Assembly (NCBI GenBank): GCA_037447335.1
Contig: JBBIGV010000088.1
Coordinates: 1-11,351, forward strand
Reading direction: 5' to 3'
Length of the DNA stretch: 11,351 bases
Source of the DNA: JBBIGV01 sp037447335
Lineage (GTDB): Bacteria > Bacteroidota > Ignavibacteria > Ignavibacteriales > Ignavibacteriaceae
A program made the translations under genes and the position numbers. Below the pieces are notes generated by a model. That model did not search any database and was not told where the DNA came from. It saw only the letters and a program-made list of their open reading frames with translations. This document shows, in pieces, positions 1 to 6,951 of the stretch (position 1 is its first letter; each line of letters begins with the position of its first letter).

Positions 1-1
1 C

Positions 2-268
2 GAAGATTATTTATTATACCAGAACTACCCCAATCCCTTCAACCCGTCAACAACCATTCGTTATGATCTGCCCCAACCAAGTATTGTTGAATTAACCATC
101 TTTGACATTCTTGGGAGAAAAGTAAAAACGCTTGTCAATAACGAGTCAAAACAAGCAGGCAGGTATGAGGTAAGTTTCAATGCAAGCAGCCTGCCATCCG
201 GTGTATATTTTTACCGCATTACCGCCGGTGATTACGTAAGTACGAAGAAGATGCTGCTGGTCAAGTAG
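2..268 (+). CDS. C-terminal part of a T9SS type A sorting-domain protein (5' truncated)
   Basis: The window opens inside a reading frame that ends at TAG 266-268 and leaves 88 visible residues. They begin EDYLLYQNYPNPFNPSTTI and continue through FDILGRKVKTLV and LPSGVYFYRI to the basic end KKMLLVK. This is the type IX secretion C-terminal sorting domain (Por secretion tail, TIGR04183-like). The domain is a short Ig-like beta-sandwich that directs a periplasmic cargo protein through the outer membrane, where the tail is normally cleaved off. The functional part of the protein lies upstream of the window, so its activity cannot be told. The PNPFNPSTTI form of the domain is typical of Ignavibacteria and neighbouring groups and is the best taxonomic clue here. 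A strong terminator follows, so this is the last gene of its transcript. Confidence 0.93.
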   Translation, partial: EDYLLYQNYPNPFNPSTTIRYDLPQPSIVELTIFDILGRKVKTLVNNESKQAGRYEVSFNASSLPSGVYFYRITAGDYVSTKKMLLVK

Positions 269-299
269 TTTGCTGTAATATTAAGCATTTTGTTTTTAG

Positions 300-328
300 C
301 CGCCGGTAAATCAAGCCGGCGGTTTTTT
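300..328 (+). terminator. Rho-independent terminator after the T9SS cargo gene
   Basis: A perfect 7-bp GC stem, CCGCCGG (300-306) with CCGGCGG (316-322), encloses a 9-nt loop and is followed directly by six T (323-328). It lies 32 bases after the stop codon at 268, with no competing gene, so it most likely ends that transcript. Confidence 0.9.
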
Positions 329-445
329 GTATTAATAATGCAAGTTATTCTTTCTTGCGAAGGATAAATCGTTTTTCTATTTTTATTATGAAAACAATAT
401 GAATTGGAATTAATATATAGTGAATTTTTTTTGTGTGGATTCATT

Positions 446-1282
446 ATGAGCAGAATTATCCAACTAAAACCGCTTCTCGAACACCACTACAATGCATTTG
501 ACAGGACAAAAATTTCACCCGACCCTCTTCAGTTTCTTCATAAATTTAAAAATGAAAAAGATATTGAGATCATTGGATTTATATCTTCTGTTTTTGCGTA
601 CGGAAATGTAACGCAAATCATCAATATATTAAATAAAATTACTGCATTCCTTGGAAGACATCCACACAAAAAAATAAAAGAGCTCAACAATGATGAGATA
701 AAATCACTATTCAAAAACATTTTCCACCGGTTTTATACAGGTAAAGATATTGTATCTCTCTTTATCATTTTAAACAGAGTTCTGAATGAATTTGGTTCAG
801 TAAAAAATTTATTCATGAAAGGATATGATGATTCACAGCCGAATCTTAAAATTCCCATAAAATCTTTCCGTGAAAATATTTTGCTTATTGCGAAAGCAAA
901 TAAGATCCAAATAACTCCCGGCATACTGTTCATGTTTGCTGATCCTTACAATGGAAGCGCATGCAAACGGATGAATTTATTTCTCAGATGGATGGTAAGA
1001 AAGGATGAACTTGATTTCGGTTTGTGGGCCAGCCCGTCCGGCAGGCGGGATGGAATTCCCCCTTCAAAACTAATCATTCCTGTTGATACACACATTGCAC
1101 AAATTTGCCGGAGCCTTAATATTACAAAACGTAAAAATATAAGTTGGCTGATGGCTGAAGAGATAACGGAAAATCTTAAAAAGTTTGATCCGGTCGACCC
1201 CGTCAAATATGATTTTGCTGTTTGCCATATAGGTATCCGGGGGTTGAATTTTAATGTAAATCCTGCTAAAAGAAGATCTTAA
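446..1282 (+). CDS. DUF2400 / TIGR02757 family protein
   Basis: This 278-residue protein matches what I recall of the conserved TIGR02757/DUF2400 family, whose function is unknown. The recognisable blocks are SPDPLQFLHKFK and IEIIGFISSVFAYGNVTQI near the N-terminus, FHRFYTGKDI in the middle, then SACKRMNLFLRWMVRKDELD, IPPSKLIIPVDTHIAQICR (204-222) and FDPVDPVKYDFAVCHIG near the C-terminus. The VDTH block (213-216), followed by an alpha-helical segment and a conserved C-terminal helix, resembles the catalytic-Asp region of HhH-GPD DNA glycosylases such as endonuclease III; that link is my inference. ATG 446 is preferred because the family match starts just after it; the frame also extends upstream to TTG 404 without family similarity. 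An in-frame insert of about seven residues (within 195-203, between the family's conserved LW and IPPSKL) is GC-rich and hairpin-forming. No SD is evident. Confidence 0.88.
   Translation: MSRIIQLKPLLEHHYNAFDRTKISPDPLQFLHKFKNEKDIEIIGFISSVFAYGNVTQIINILNKITAFLGRHPHKKIKELNNDEIKSLFKNIFHRFYTGKDIVSLFIILNRVLNEFGSVKNLFMKGYDDSQPNLKIPIKSFRENILLIAKANKIQITPGILFMFADPYNGSACKRMNLFLRWMVRKDELDFGLWASPSGRRDGIPPSKLIIPVDTHIAQICRSLNITKRKNISWLMAEEITENLKKFDPVDPVKYDFAVCHIGIRGLNFNVNPAKRRS
1033..1049 (+). repeat. GC-rich hairpin-forming insert inside the DUF2400 gene
   Basis: The 17-nt sequence CCCGTCCGGCAGGCGGG is an imperfect inverted repeat. CCCG pairs with CGGG, a T-G wobble and a C-G pair follow, and the loop is CGGCA. 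It is markedly richer in G+C than the surrounding AT-rich gene and encodes extra residues (within ASPSGRRDG) at a point where, from memory, family members have only one or two residues between LW and IPPSKL. It looks like a small palindromic element inserted in frame. No second copy was seen in this window. Confidence 0.5.
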
Positions 1283-1348
1283 GTTTTCGTTAATTCCACA
1301 TCTTAGGCAAAGATTCAGTAAATTTATGAAACAATTTTAAGAATTTTT

Positions 1349-1354
1349 TATAAT
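1349..1354 (+). promoter_or_regulatory. Possible -10 box (TATAAT) upstream of pepD
   Basis: An exact TATAAT lies 32 bases upstream of the pepD start in an AT-rich gap. No good -35 hexamer is seen at the right distance, so this is only a weak promoter candidate. Confidence 0.25.
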
Positions 1355-1385
1355 TCAAACGAAAGGATAAGAAAGGAAGAAAGTT

Positions 1386-2852
1386 ATGGGAGCAGTATTA
1401 GGTCACCTCGAACCTCACGGAATCTGGAATCAATTTGAAGAAATCTGTAAATATCCCCGTCCTTCGAAAAAAGAAGAGAAAATTGCCGCTTACATTGTGT
1501 CGTTTGCTAATCAGCACAATCTTGAAGTAACAAAAGACAAATTCGGCAGCATATTGATAAGAAAACCCGCAATGCCCGGAAAAGAAAATCTGAAAACAGT
1601 AGTGCTCCAAAGCCATATTGATATGGTATGCGAAAAAAACCGCAGCGTTGAACACGATTTTGATAACGATCCGATACAGCCATATATTGATAACGGATGG
1701 GTTAAAGCGAAAGGAACAACTTTGGGCGCCGATAACGGAATTGGTGTTGCGGCTGCTCTGGCAGTCCTTGAATCGAATGAAATTCAACATGGTCCGCTTG
1801 AAGCATTGTTTACTCTTGATGAAGAAACGGGATTAACCGGAGCGGCAAAGCTTCAGAAGAACTGGCTGAAAGCAGATATTCTGATCAATATGGATTCTGA
1901 AGAAGAAGGCTCACTTTACATCGGTTGTGCCGGCGGTAAAAATACTTATGCGAAGTTTACTGCTAAAATGGAAAGAGCGCCGCGTAATTATTCCGCCGTT
2001 GAAATAAATCTTAAAGGATTAAGAGGCGGACATTCGGGCATAGAAATACAGGCAGGCAGAGGTAATGCAGTTAAACTGATGGCAAGACTTCTGTGGGAAT
2101 TTACAAGCGAAAATAAAATAAGAATTGCTTCGATTAACGGAGGCAATAAGCATAACGCAATCCCTCGCGAATGTTTTGCTGTAGTTCTGGTTCCGAAAGT
2201 GAATGAAAAGAAACTCAAAAAGTTTGTTGCAAAATACAGTGATACTATCAGAGCAGAATTTGCTTCCGTTGAACCGGATCTTACAATCGAAGTGAATAAG
2301 CATGAAATGCCGGCAAAAGTAATGGATGAGAAAACTCAGAAAAATCTTATATATGCCTTATTCACAGTTCCTCATGGTGTAATTAAAATGTCTGCCGATA
2401 TACCGGGATTGGTTGAAACCTCTACCAATCTTGCAGTGGTTGCAACCGAAGGCAGGATTGTAAATCTCGTTTCAAGCCAGAGAAGTTCTGCAGCTTCGGA
2501 AATAAAAGATATAACAAATGTAGTTACTGCCATTTTTGAAAAAGCAGGTGCTAAAGTAAGTTATGGCGATGGTTATCCGGGCTGGCAGCCGAATATCAAC
2601 TCGGAGGCTTTGAATGTTATGAAGCAAAGTTACCGTGAGTTGTTCGGGAAGGAACCTGAAATCAAGGCAATCCACGCCGGGCTTGAGTGCGGCATCATAA
2701 AAGAAAAATATCCGGGTATGGATATGATATCTTTTGGTCCGACAATGTTCGATGTTCACTCACCTGATGAAAAGCTTGAAATAGCCACCGTGCCGAAGTT
2801 CTGGCAGCTTCTTGTTCAAACACTTGAGAATATTCCGCAGAGAGTAGTTTAA
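1386..2852 (+). CDS. pepD: Aminoacyl-histidine dipeptidase (M20 family, PepD type)
   Basis: This 488-residue cytosolic metallopeptidase belongs to the M20 clan and hydrolyses dipeptides, classically Xaa-His such as carnosine, with broad specificity. The two-zinc site is complete: QSHIDM (H77, D79), LGADNGIG (bridging D116), LDEETG (E146 general base, E147), NMDSEE (D170) and FDVHSPDE (H458). These positions are each three lower than the residues I recall for characterised PepD enzymes (H80, D82, D119, E149, E150, D173, H461), an excellent match. The lid domain, roughly 190-395, contains GGHSGIEIQAGRGNA and NGGNKHNAIPRE. The length is normal for the family. The start is supported by a purine-rich SD (AAAGGAAGAAAG) just before ATG 1386. 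The gene ends in its own hairpin terminator and is followed by a probable peptide transporter, which suggests a joint role in dipeptide use. Confidence 0.96.
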   Translation: MGAVLGHLEPHGIWNQFEEICKYPRPSKKEEKIAAYIVSFANQHNLEVTKDKFGSILIRKPAMPGKENLKTVVLQSHIDMVCEKNRSVEHDFDNDPIQPYIDNGWVKAKGTTLGADNGIGVAAALAVLESNEIQHGPLEALFTLDEETGLTGAAKLQKNWLKADILINMDSEEEGSLYIGCAGGKNTYAKFTAKMERAPRNYSAVEINLKGLRGGHSGIEIQAGRGNAVKLMARLLWEFTSENKIRIASINGGNKHNAIPRECFAVVLVPKVNEKKLKKFVAKYSDTIRAEFASVEPDLTIEVNKHEMPAKVMDEKTQKNLIYALFTVPHGVIKMSADIPGLVETSTNLAVVATEGRIVNLVSSQRSSAASEIKDITNVVTAIFEKAGAKVSYGDGYPGWQPNINSEALNVMKQSYRELFGKEPEIKAIHAGLECGIIKEKYPGMDMISFGPTMFDVHSPDEKLEIATVPKFWQLLVQTLENIPQRVV

Positions 2853-2865
2853 TATTAGAATTCAT

Positions 2866-2899
2866 TTCCCCGGGCAGATTGTCTGCTTCGGGGAATTTT
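2866..2899 (+). terminator. Hairpin terminator after pepD
   Basis: An outer 7-bp stem TTCCCCG (2866-2872) / CGGGGAA (2889-2895) encloses an inner 5-bp stem GCAGA (2874-2878) / TCTGC (2882-2886) with a TTG loop. Four T follow. The hairpin is strong and the T-run short. It starts 14 bases after the pepD stop, so pepD and the next transporter gene are probably separate transcripts or are joined by read-through. Confidence 0.75.
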
Positions 2900-3030
2900 A
2901 ATGATTTTCAGATTCTTTCCTTGCTAAATAAAATTAATTTTCAGACGATTTTTCTTTAGAAATAAACTCCAATTCTTTTATTTTCACAGGTAAATTCTGT
3001 TAAGTTTTCAATCAACTAACCGGATATAAA

Positions 3031-4386
3031 ATGGAAAACACAAATACCTCAGCCAGCACTTTGCCCCCTCCAACTCCTTTTTACAGATGGATGGTTCTGA
3101 TATTCATAAGCCTTGCAATGTTCGGTAATTATTATGTATATGATAGTATCGGACCGGTATTCGATTTGCTTTCATCGCAGCTTAAATTCAGCGATCAGCA
3201 GCTTGGATTGCTTTATACAGTTTACAGCATTGCTGCTATTATCGTTTTGCTTATAGGCGGCTACATAATTGATAAGTTTGGAACAAAAAAATCCATTTTA
3301 GCATTTGCACTGATTTGTCTTATAGCAGCAGCAGTAACAGCATTTTCACCCGAATTTTATATGATGTTGGCAGGCAGATTTTTACTTGGCATCGGTGCAG
3401 AACCCTTGATTGTTGCAGTAACTACAGCTTTGGCTAAATGGTTTAAGGGCAGGCTGCTTAGTCTTGCATTCGGAATAAATCTTACTATTGCAAGATTGGG
3501 TTCGTGGTCAGCAGACCTATCTCCCGGTTGGGCGCGATCTTTTTATGATAACTGGCAGGATCCGTTGTGGATTGCAACTGCCATTGCAGGCGTATCTGTT
3601 GCCGGTGCAATGCTTTATTGGTTTATGGAGCATCAGGCTGAAAGTAGATACAGCCTTGGTGAAGGTGAAGAGACGGAAAAGCTTGAGTTGAAGGGTTTAT
3701 ATTCTTTCAGCAAATCATACTGGTACATAGTAGCACTTTGTGTTGTATTTTATTCAACGGTGTTCCCATTCAGAGCATTTGCAATTTATTACTTCCAGCA
3801 AGCGCATGGTTTGGAACGCAATGCAGCCGGGATGCTTAACAGCCTTCTGCCGCTTGCGGCTATGATTGCAACGCCTCTTTTTGGTTTGTGGGTTGATAAA
3901 GTCGGAAGACGATCAGTATTTATGATTGTCGGAACTATAATATTATTTCCTCTGTTTCTGATCGTTACGTACGCTCCTGCTGGTCCGCTGTTATACCTTA
4001 ATATACCGCTTGCCGGCAGCGGCGAAATACCACTTACACTTTTTATAGTAATGGTAATGCTGGGTATTTCTTTTTCCATGATACCTGCAGTAATGTGGCC
4101 CTCTGTTGCTTACATAGTTGAACAGAAAAGATTAGGTTCGGGATATTCGCTTATGACTTTGTGCCAGCAAATCGGAATGGCTGCAATTCCATGGCTTATC
4201 GGATTTACTAACGATGCATTTATGGCAAGCCCCGAAAATCCATCAGGTTATGCTCCGGGCATGTGGATATTTACAGCGCTTGCATCATTAGGTTTGTTTT
4301 TCTCTGTTATGCTATGGAAAACTGAAACAGGACCGGATGCACACGGTCTTGAAACCATTACTTCAAAATCTTCTAAAGAACACTGA
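3031..4386 (+). CDS. Major facilitator superfamily transporter resembling MFSD1 (candidate dipeptide carrier)
   Basis: This 451-residue inner-membrane protein has about 12 hydrophobic helices in two six-helix halves, split by a charged cytoplasmic loop (about 201-228, rich in Glu). MFS motif A is visible after helix 2 (GGYIIDKFGTKKS, 77-89), with its counterpart GLWVDKVGRRS at 285-295. Remembered human MFSD1, a lysosomal dipeptide uniporter, aligns along the length. The matches include GRFLLGIGAE, ALAKWFKG, FGINLTIARLGS, VFPF at 244-247, PLFGLWVDK, LGISFSM with MWPSVAYIV, and LGSGYSLM. E124 and R155 are 31 residues apart, the same spacing as the Glu/Arg pair I recall as dipeptide-contacting in MFSD1 (E150, R181). 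The upstream neighbour is a dipeptidase. No SD is evident before ATG 3031. The MFS call is certain; dipeptide transport is inference. Confidence 0.9.
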   Translation: MENTNTSASTLPPPTPFYRWMVLIFISLAMFGNYYVYDSIGPVFDLLSSQLKFSDQQLGLLYTVYSIAAIIVLLIGGYIIDKFGTKKSILAFALICLIAAAVTAFSPEFYMMLAGRFLLGIGAEPLIVAVTTALAKWFKGRLLSLAFGINLTIARLGSWSADLSPGWARSFYDNWQDPLWIATAIAGVSVAGAMLYWFMEHQAESRYSLGEGEETEKLELKGLYSFSKSYWYIVALCVVFYSTVFPFRAFAIYYFQQAHGLERNAAGMLNSLLPLAAMIATPLFGLWVDKVGRRSVFMIVGTIILFPLFLIVTYAPAGPLLYLNIPLAGSGEIPLTLFIVMVMLGISFSMIPAVMWPSVAYIVEQKRLGSGYSLMTLCQQIGMAAIPWLIGFTNDAFMASPENPSGYAPGMWIFTALASLGLFFSVMLWKTETGPDAHGLETITSKSSKEH

Positions 4387-4551
4387 GACAACATTATGTT
4401 TTTAATTGTTTGAAACATGAATCGATGCATTTTTAACGCTTTTATACCCGAATGAAAACTGTGCGATGAAAAAGTGCAGCAATTATCTGATTCCATTTCA
4501 GTGTTATTATTAGTAAGTTAGTGCAGAATTTCGCCTAATAATGTTGTGTTT

Positions 4552-5307
4552 ATGCTTAAAATATTGTCGATTATAATATTAGTGTTTTTTGTTCATTCAC
4601 AATCAAATGCACAAGCTTTCGGTTTTGGCTGCCTGGGACTTGTAGGCGGATATGGCGGCTTCTCCTATCAACGGTATAATCCAACCGGGCTTAATGAGTA
4701 CATAGCAGTTTTTAATAAAATAAATTCCTCCACATTAAAAAATCCAATGAATAATTTTGGCGAAGCCAAAGGCTGGCGTGTTGGTGTGAATTTATTCAGA
4801 GCAAATATTACGGGGTTAATACTTACTGCTAAAGGGTTTTATCAATCATTATCTGAAAAAAACGATGCTGCTGAATCTTTTGATTCCGGAGAAGGACACA
4901 CCACTTTCGAATTAGCACTGAAAAACTGGGGCGTAGGACTGGATCTTGGAATTCAACTGGTTGAAGGATTAAGCTGGAAGGTAATTGACGGCGCACTTCA
5001 TTTTAACAATACTACTTTTACCAGCACTCAGAGTTTACCCGATTCTCCAACAGAAGTTTTAATTTTTAAAACCGATAAACCCGCGCTTGGTTATTCGATC
5101 GGGACGGGTTTTATTCTTGCACTTATAGAAGACTACATAAGCATTGAAGGTGCAGCAGGCTTTACTGTACTTCGTGTAGACAAATTACGAGGAGAAGATA
5201 ATAACTACCTTGCATACCTTAATGATGAGAACGATACTGTAAGAAACTTCATTGAATCCGGCGGATTTAATGCGGTTATTCAAATAAATATCGGGTTTCC
5301 ACTTTGA
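4552..5307 (+). CDS. Exported protein of unknown function, probably outer-membrane beta-rich
   Basis: I do not recognise this 251-residue protein. It begins with a clear Sec signal peptide: K3, a hydrophobic core from about residue 4 to 14 (ILSIIILVFFV), and a signal peptidase I site after NAQA (A22). The mature part starts FGFGCLGLVGGYGG and is made of alternating hydrophobic/polar stretches with Gly and aromatic residues, such as WRVGVNLFRANITGLILTAK, WGVGLDLGIQLVEG, LGYSIGTGFILALIEDY and FNAVIQINIGFPL at the C-terminus. This pattern suits a small outer-membrane beta-barrel. There is no lipobox and no T9SS tail. ATG 4552 is chosen; a GTG two codons upstream (4546) is possible, and neither has an SD. 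The gene sits between the MFS transporter and an M29-type peptidase, but the gaps (about 165 and 63 nt) do not prove co-transcription. Confidence 0.8.
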   Translation: MLKILSIIILVFFVHSQSNAQAFGFGCLGLVGGYGGFSYQRYNPTGLNEYIAVFNKINSSTLKNPMNNFGEAKGWRVGVNLFRANITGLILTAKGFYQSLSEKNDAAESFDSGEGHTTFELALKNWGVGLDLGIQLVEGLSWKVIDGALHFNNTTFTSTQSLPDSPTEVLIFKTDKPALGYSIGTGFILALIEDYISIEGAAGFTVLRVDKLRGEDNNYLAYLNDENDTVRNFIESGGFNAVIQINIGFPL

Positions 5308-5370
5308 GATAATCAGATCATAGCTTGACACAACAAAAAAATCTAATCGAAATAACAGGGAGAAAAAATA

Positions 5371-6333
5371 ATGAAACTGACTAAACTTGATTCGGCATCT
5401 ATGATTGCAATACGCGATTGCATGGGAGCTAAAAAGAATGAAAAAATTTTAATCATTACTGATGAACTGAAAAAAGAGATCGGGTATTCACTATACGTAA
5501 ATGCTCAAAGGCTTGGACATCAGGCTTTGTACGTTGAAATGAAATCCGGAAAAATAAACGGCGAAGAACCCCCGCCTCAGGTTGCCGAACTAATGCAAAA
5601 ATTTGATGTTGTTTTCTGCCCAACAGCAAAATCCTTAACCCATACTGATGCAAGAAGAAAAGCATCGTCAATGGGGGTAAGAATTGCAACCTTTCCCGGC
5701 ATAACAAAAGATGTAATGATCCGCGGAATGAATGCTGATTATAAAAAGATTGCGAAACTTTCTGTCAAACTTAAAAAAATTCTTGAAAGCGGAAGTGATA
5801 TAAAGGTGACAGCCCCCGCCGGAACAGACATTTCATTCAACATAAAAGGAAGAACAGCAATTGCAAGCAAAGGATTATTTCATAAAAAAGGTGAAAGCGG
5901 TAATCTGCCTACCGGCGAAACCTTCCTTGCACCGGTTGAAGGAACTGCAAACGGTGTATTCGTTGTTGACGGATCAATGGCTGGATTCGGATTGATAAAA
6001 AATGCAAACCTGACCATAGAGGTTAAAGACGGATTCGCTACCAAAATTTACGGCGGACCAATAGCAAAAAAACTTATTGCAATGCTTGATAAAGTCGGTA
6101 AAGGCGCACGCAATATTGCCGAGTTTGGCATTGGTACGAATGATTCTGCAAAGCTAAGCGGTATTCTGCTGGAAGATGAAAAAGTTATGGGAACTATACA
6201 CATTGCTCTCGGCAATAACATCACTATGGGCGGAACTTTTAATGTTCCGATTCACCTGGACGGTGTGGTTAAAAAGCCAACGGTGTGGATGGATGGAAAA
6301 CTATTGATAAAGGAAGGGAACTTATTGATCTGA
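5371..6333 (+). CDS. Compact aminopeptidase of the M29 (AmpS/AmpT, COG2309) type
   Basis: This 320-residue protein resembles the M29 metallo-aminopeptidases and related COG2309 proteins, which remove N-terminal residues using two metal ions. The motifs come in the family order: GNLPTGE (177-183, E183), AEFGIGTN (250-257, E251), GTIHIALG (274-281, H277) and IHLDG (294-298, H295 and D297). These correspond to the Glu, Glu, His, His, Asp ligands I recall for AmpT/AmpS. The protein is shorter than the 370-415 residues of classical M29 enzymes, with a reduced N-terminal region and only 18 residues between H277 and H295. This smaller form is often annotated simply as aminopeptidase or leucyl aminopeptidase. 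The same fold includes the non-peptidase dioxygenase NicX, so the substrate is not certain. A good SD (GGGAG) precedes ATG 5371. The 3' end faces the vapC remnant with no terminator seen between them. Confidence 0.83.
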   Translation: MKLTKLDSASMIAIRDCMGAKKNEKILIITDELKKEIGYSLYVNAQRLGHQALYVEMKSGKINGEEPPPQVAELMQKFDVVFCPTAKSLTHTDARRKASSMGVRIATFPGITKDVMIRGMNADYKKIAKLSVKLKKILESGSDIKVTAPAGTDISFNIKGRTAIASKGLFHKKGESGNLPTGETFLAPVEGTANGVFVVDGSMAGFGLIKNANLTIEVKDGFATKIYGGPIAKKLIAMLDKVGKGARNIAEFGIGTNDSAKLSGILLEDEKVMGTIHIALGNNITMGGTFNVPIHLDGVVKKPTVWMDGKLLIKEGNLLI

Positions 6334-6706
6334 ATCTTTTTTTTAAGAAGACAACGTTATCAAAGCCCTTGAAATCATTATCCTGAGTGTAGAGAGTTGC
6401 ATAGATAAATTTTGCTGTGGCAAGAATCAGACTATCTGCCGTTGGTATTGATTTTTCAGAACTGACTTTTGCAGCTTCAATTGCGATTTCCGGAGATACA
6501 TCAACCACAGTTGCCTGTTGCATTAATGCGGCTGCCTGGAGTGCACTGTTCTCATCCCTCTGTGTACTTATCTACTTATAAACCTCATAAATATTAATTG
6601 TTGACACAACCAGGTTTTTAATATCCTGTATAACTGGTGCATAGAATTTTGCATTCTTTCCATCTGCAAAATATTCCATCCAGCCTGATGAATCCACCAG
6701 ATTCAT
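6269..6706 (-). pseudogene. vapC: VapC-type PIN-domain toxin, interrupted by an in-frame amber codon
   Basis: Read on the minus strand from ATG 6706, the frame gives MNLVDSSGWMEYFADGKNAK and runs to NIYEVYK (residue 44), where TAG (6574-6572) replaces codon 45. The same frame then continues ISTQRDENSALQAAALMQQ and on to IPTADSLILATAK and YTQDNDF. The PIN-domain acidic residues are all still present as D5, E41, D91 and D109/D111, so the gene was a VapC-type endoribonuclease toxin of about 125 residues. The only break before codon 123 is this single stop; the product would be a 44-residue fragment. Past codon 123 the frame runs on for 21 extra residues to a stop at 6271-6269, inside the oppositely oriented aminopeptidase gene, probably through an A8-run indel. 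ATG 6706 overlaps the antitoxin stop as ATGA, the usual translational coupling of such modules. Restart at ATG 6523 would lack D5 and E41. Confidence 0.87.
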
Positions 6707-6897
6707 TCGCGCTCAATATTTGTATTGATCCCTTTCAAAAAACCTCCTGCTTTCTTAATATCCTGAATCGGTATAAACTCAATTCTGTCACCAATATTTA
6801 GGATTTGCAGTTTCTGACCTGGTTTAAGATTAAGTTTTTCCCGCACTTTCTTTGGCATTACAACCTGATATTTGGGGGGTAAAGTTACTCTTATCAT
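6703..6897 (-). CDS. vapB: VapB-type antitoxin with AbrB/MazE-like (SpoVT-AbrB) domain
   Basis: This 64-residue protein starts MIRVTLPPKYQVVMPKKVRE and contains the swapped-hairpin AbrB/MazE DNA-binding pattern (KYQVVMPKKVREKLNLKPGQKL, then a second strand IEFIPI). Such antitoxins dimerise, bind their own promoter and neutralise the partner toxin through the C-terminal segment (here KKAGGFLKGINTNIERE). ATG 6897 is preferred over the longer frame reaching 6951 because family similarity begins there, an AGGA SD lies 7 nt upstream, and the upstream residues would overlap the promoter. The stop overlaps the toxin ATG. The gene is intact although the toxin is not, so the protein may now act only as a repressor or as an antitoxin for a related toxin elsewhere. 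Confidence 0.88.
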   Translation of the reverse strand: MIRVTLPPKYQVVMPKKVREKLNLKPGQKLQILNIGDRIEFIPIQDIKKAGGFLKGINTNIERE

Positions 6898-6922
6898 ACA
6901 ATTATCCTGACAATTTGCAAAT

Positions 6923-6951
6923 AATATAAGGATGCTAATTCCGTATGTCAA
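6923..6951 (-). promoter_or_regulatory. Sigma70-like promoter of the vapBC module
   Basis: On the minus strand there is an exact -35 TTGACA (6951-6946), a 17-nt spacer and a -10 TATATT (6928-6923), about 25 nt upstream of the antitoxin ATG at 6897. Transcription would start near 6916, leaving a short leader that contains the SD. This is the best promoter match in the window. The antitoxin would be expected to bind here and autoregulate. Confidence 0.7.

Noticed and set aside
1398..1790. A 130-codon open frame on the minus strand, and similar antisense frames under the other genes.
   Set aside because: It lies wholly antisense to pepD, has no family resemblance and no SD; it is a by-product of codon usage in the real gene.
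155..3390. GGCAGGC-like strings at about 155, 2050 and 3370 as possible further copies of the palindrome found at 1033-1049.
   Set aside because: They share only a short core, lie in conserved coding sequence with no extra residues, and have no matching inverted arm.
4410..4440. Imperfect palindrome around ATCGAT followed by a T-run after the MFS gene, a possible terminator.
   Set aside because: The stem is AT-rich, carries a mismatch and has almost no loop, so it would not form a convincing terminator hairpin.
5325..6610. The 10-mer TTGACACAAC occurs at 5325-5334 and 6601-6610.
   Set aside because: The second copy lies inside the vapC coding sequence (antisense) and the first has no proper -10 box at 16-18 nt. 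A chance match is the simplest explanation.
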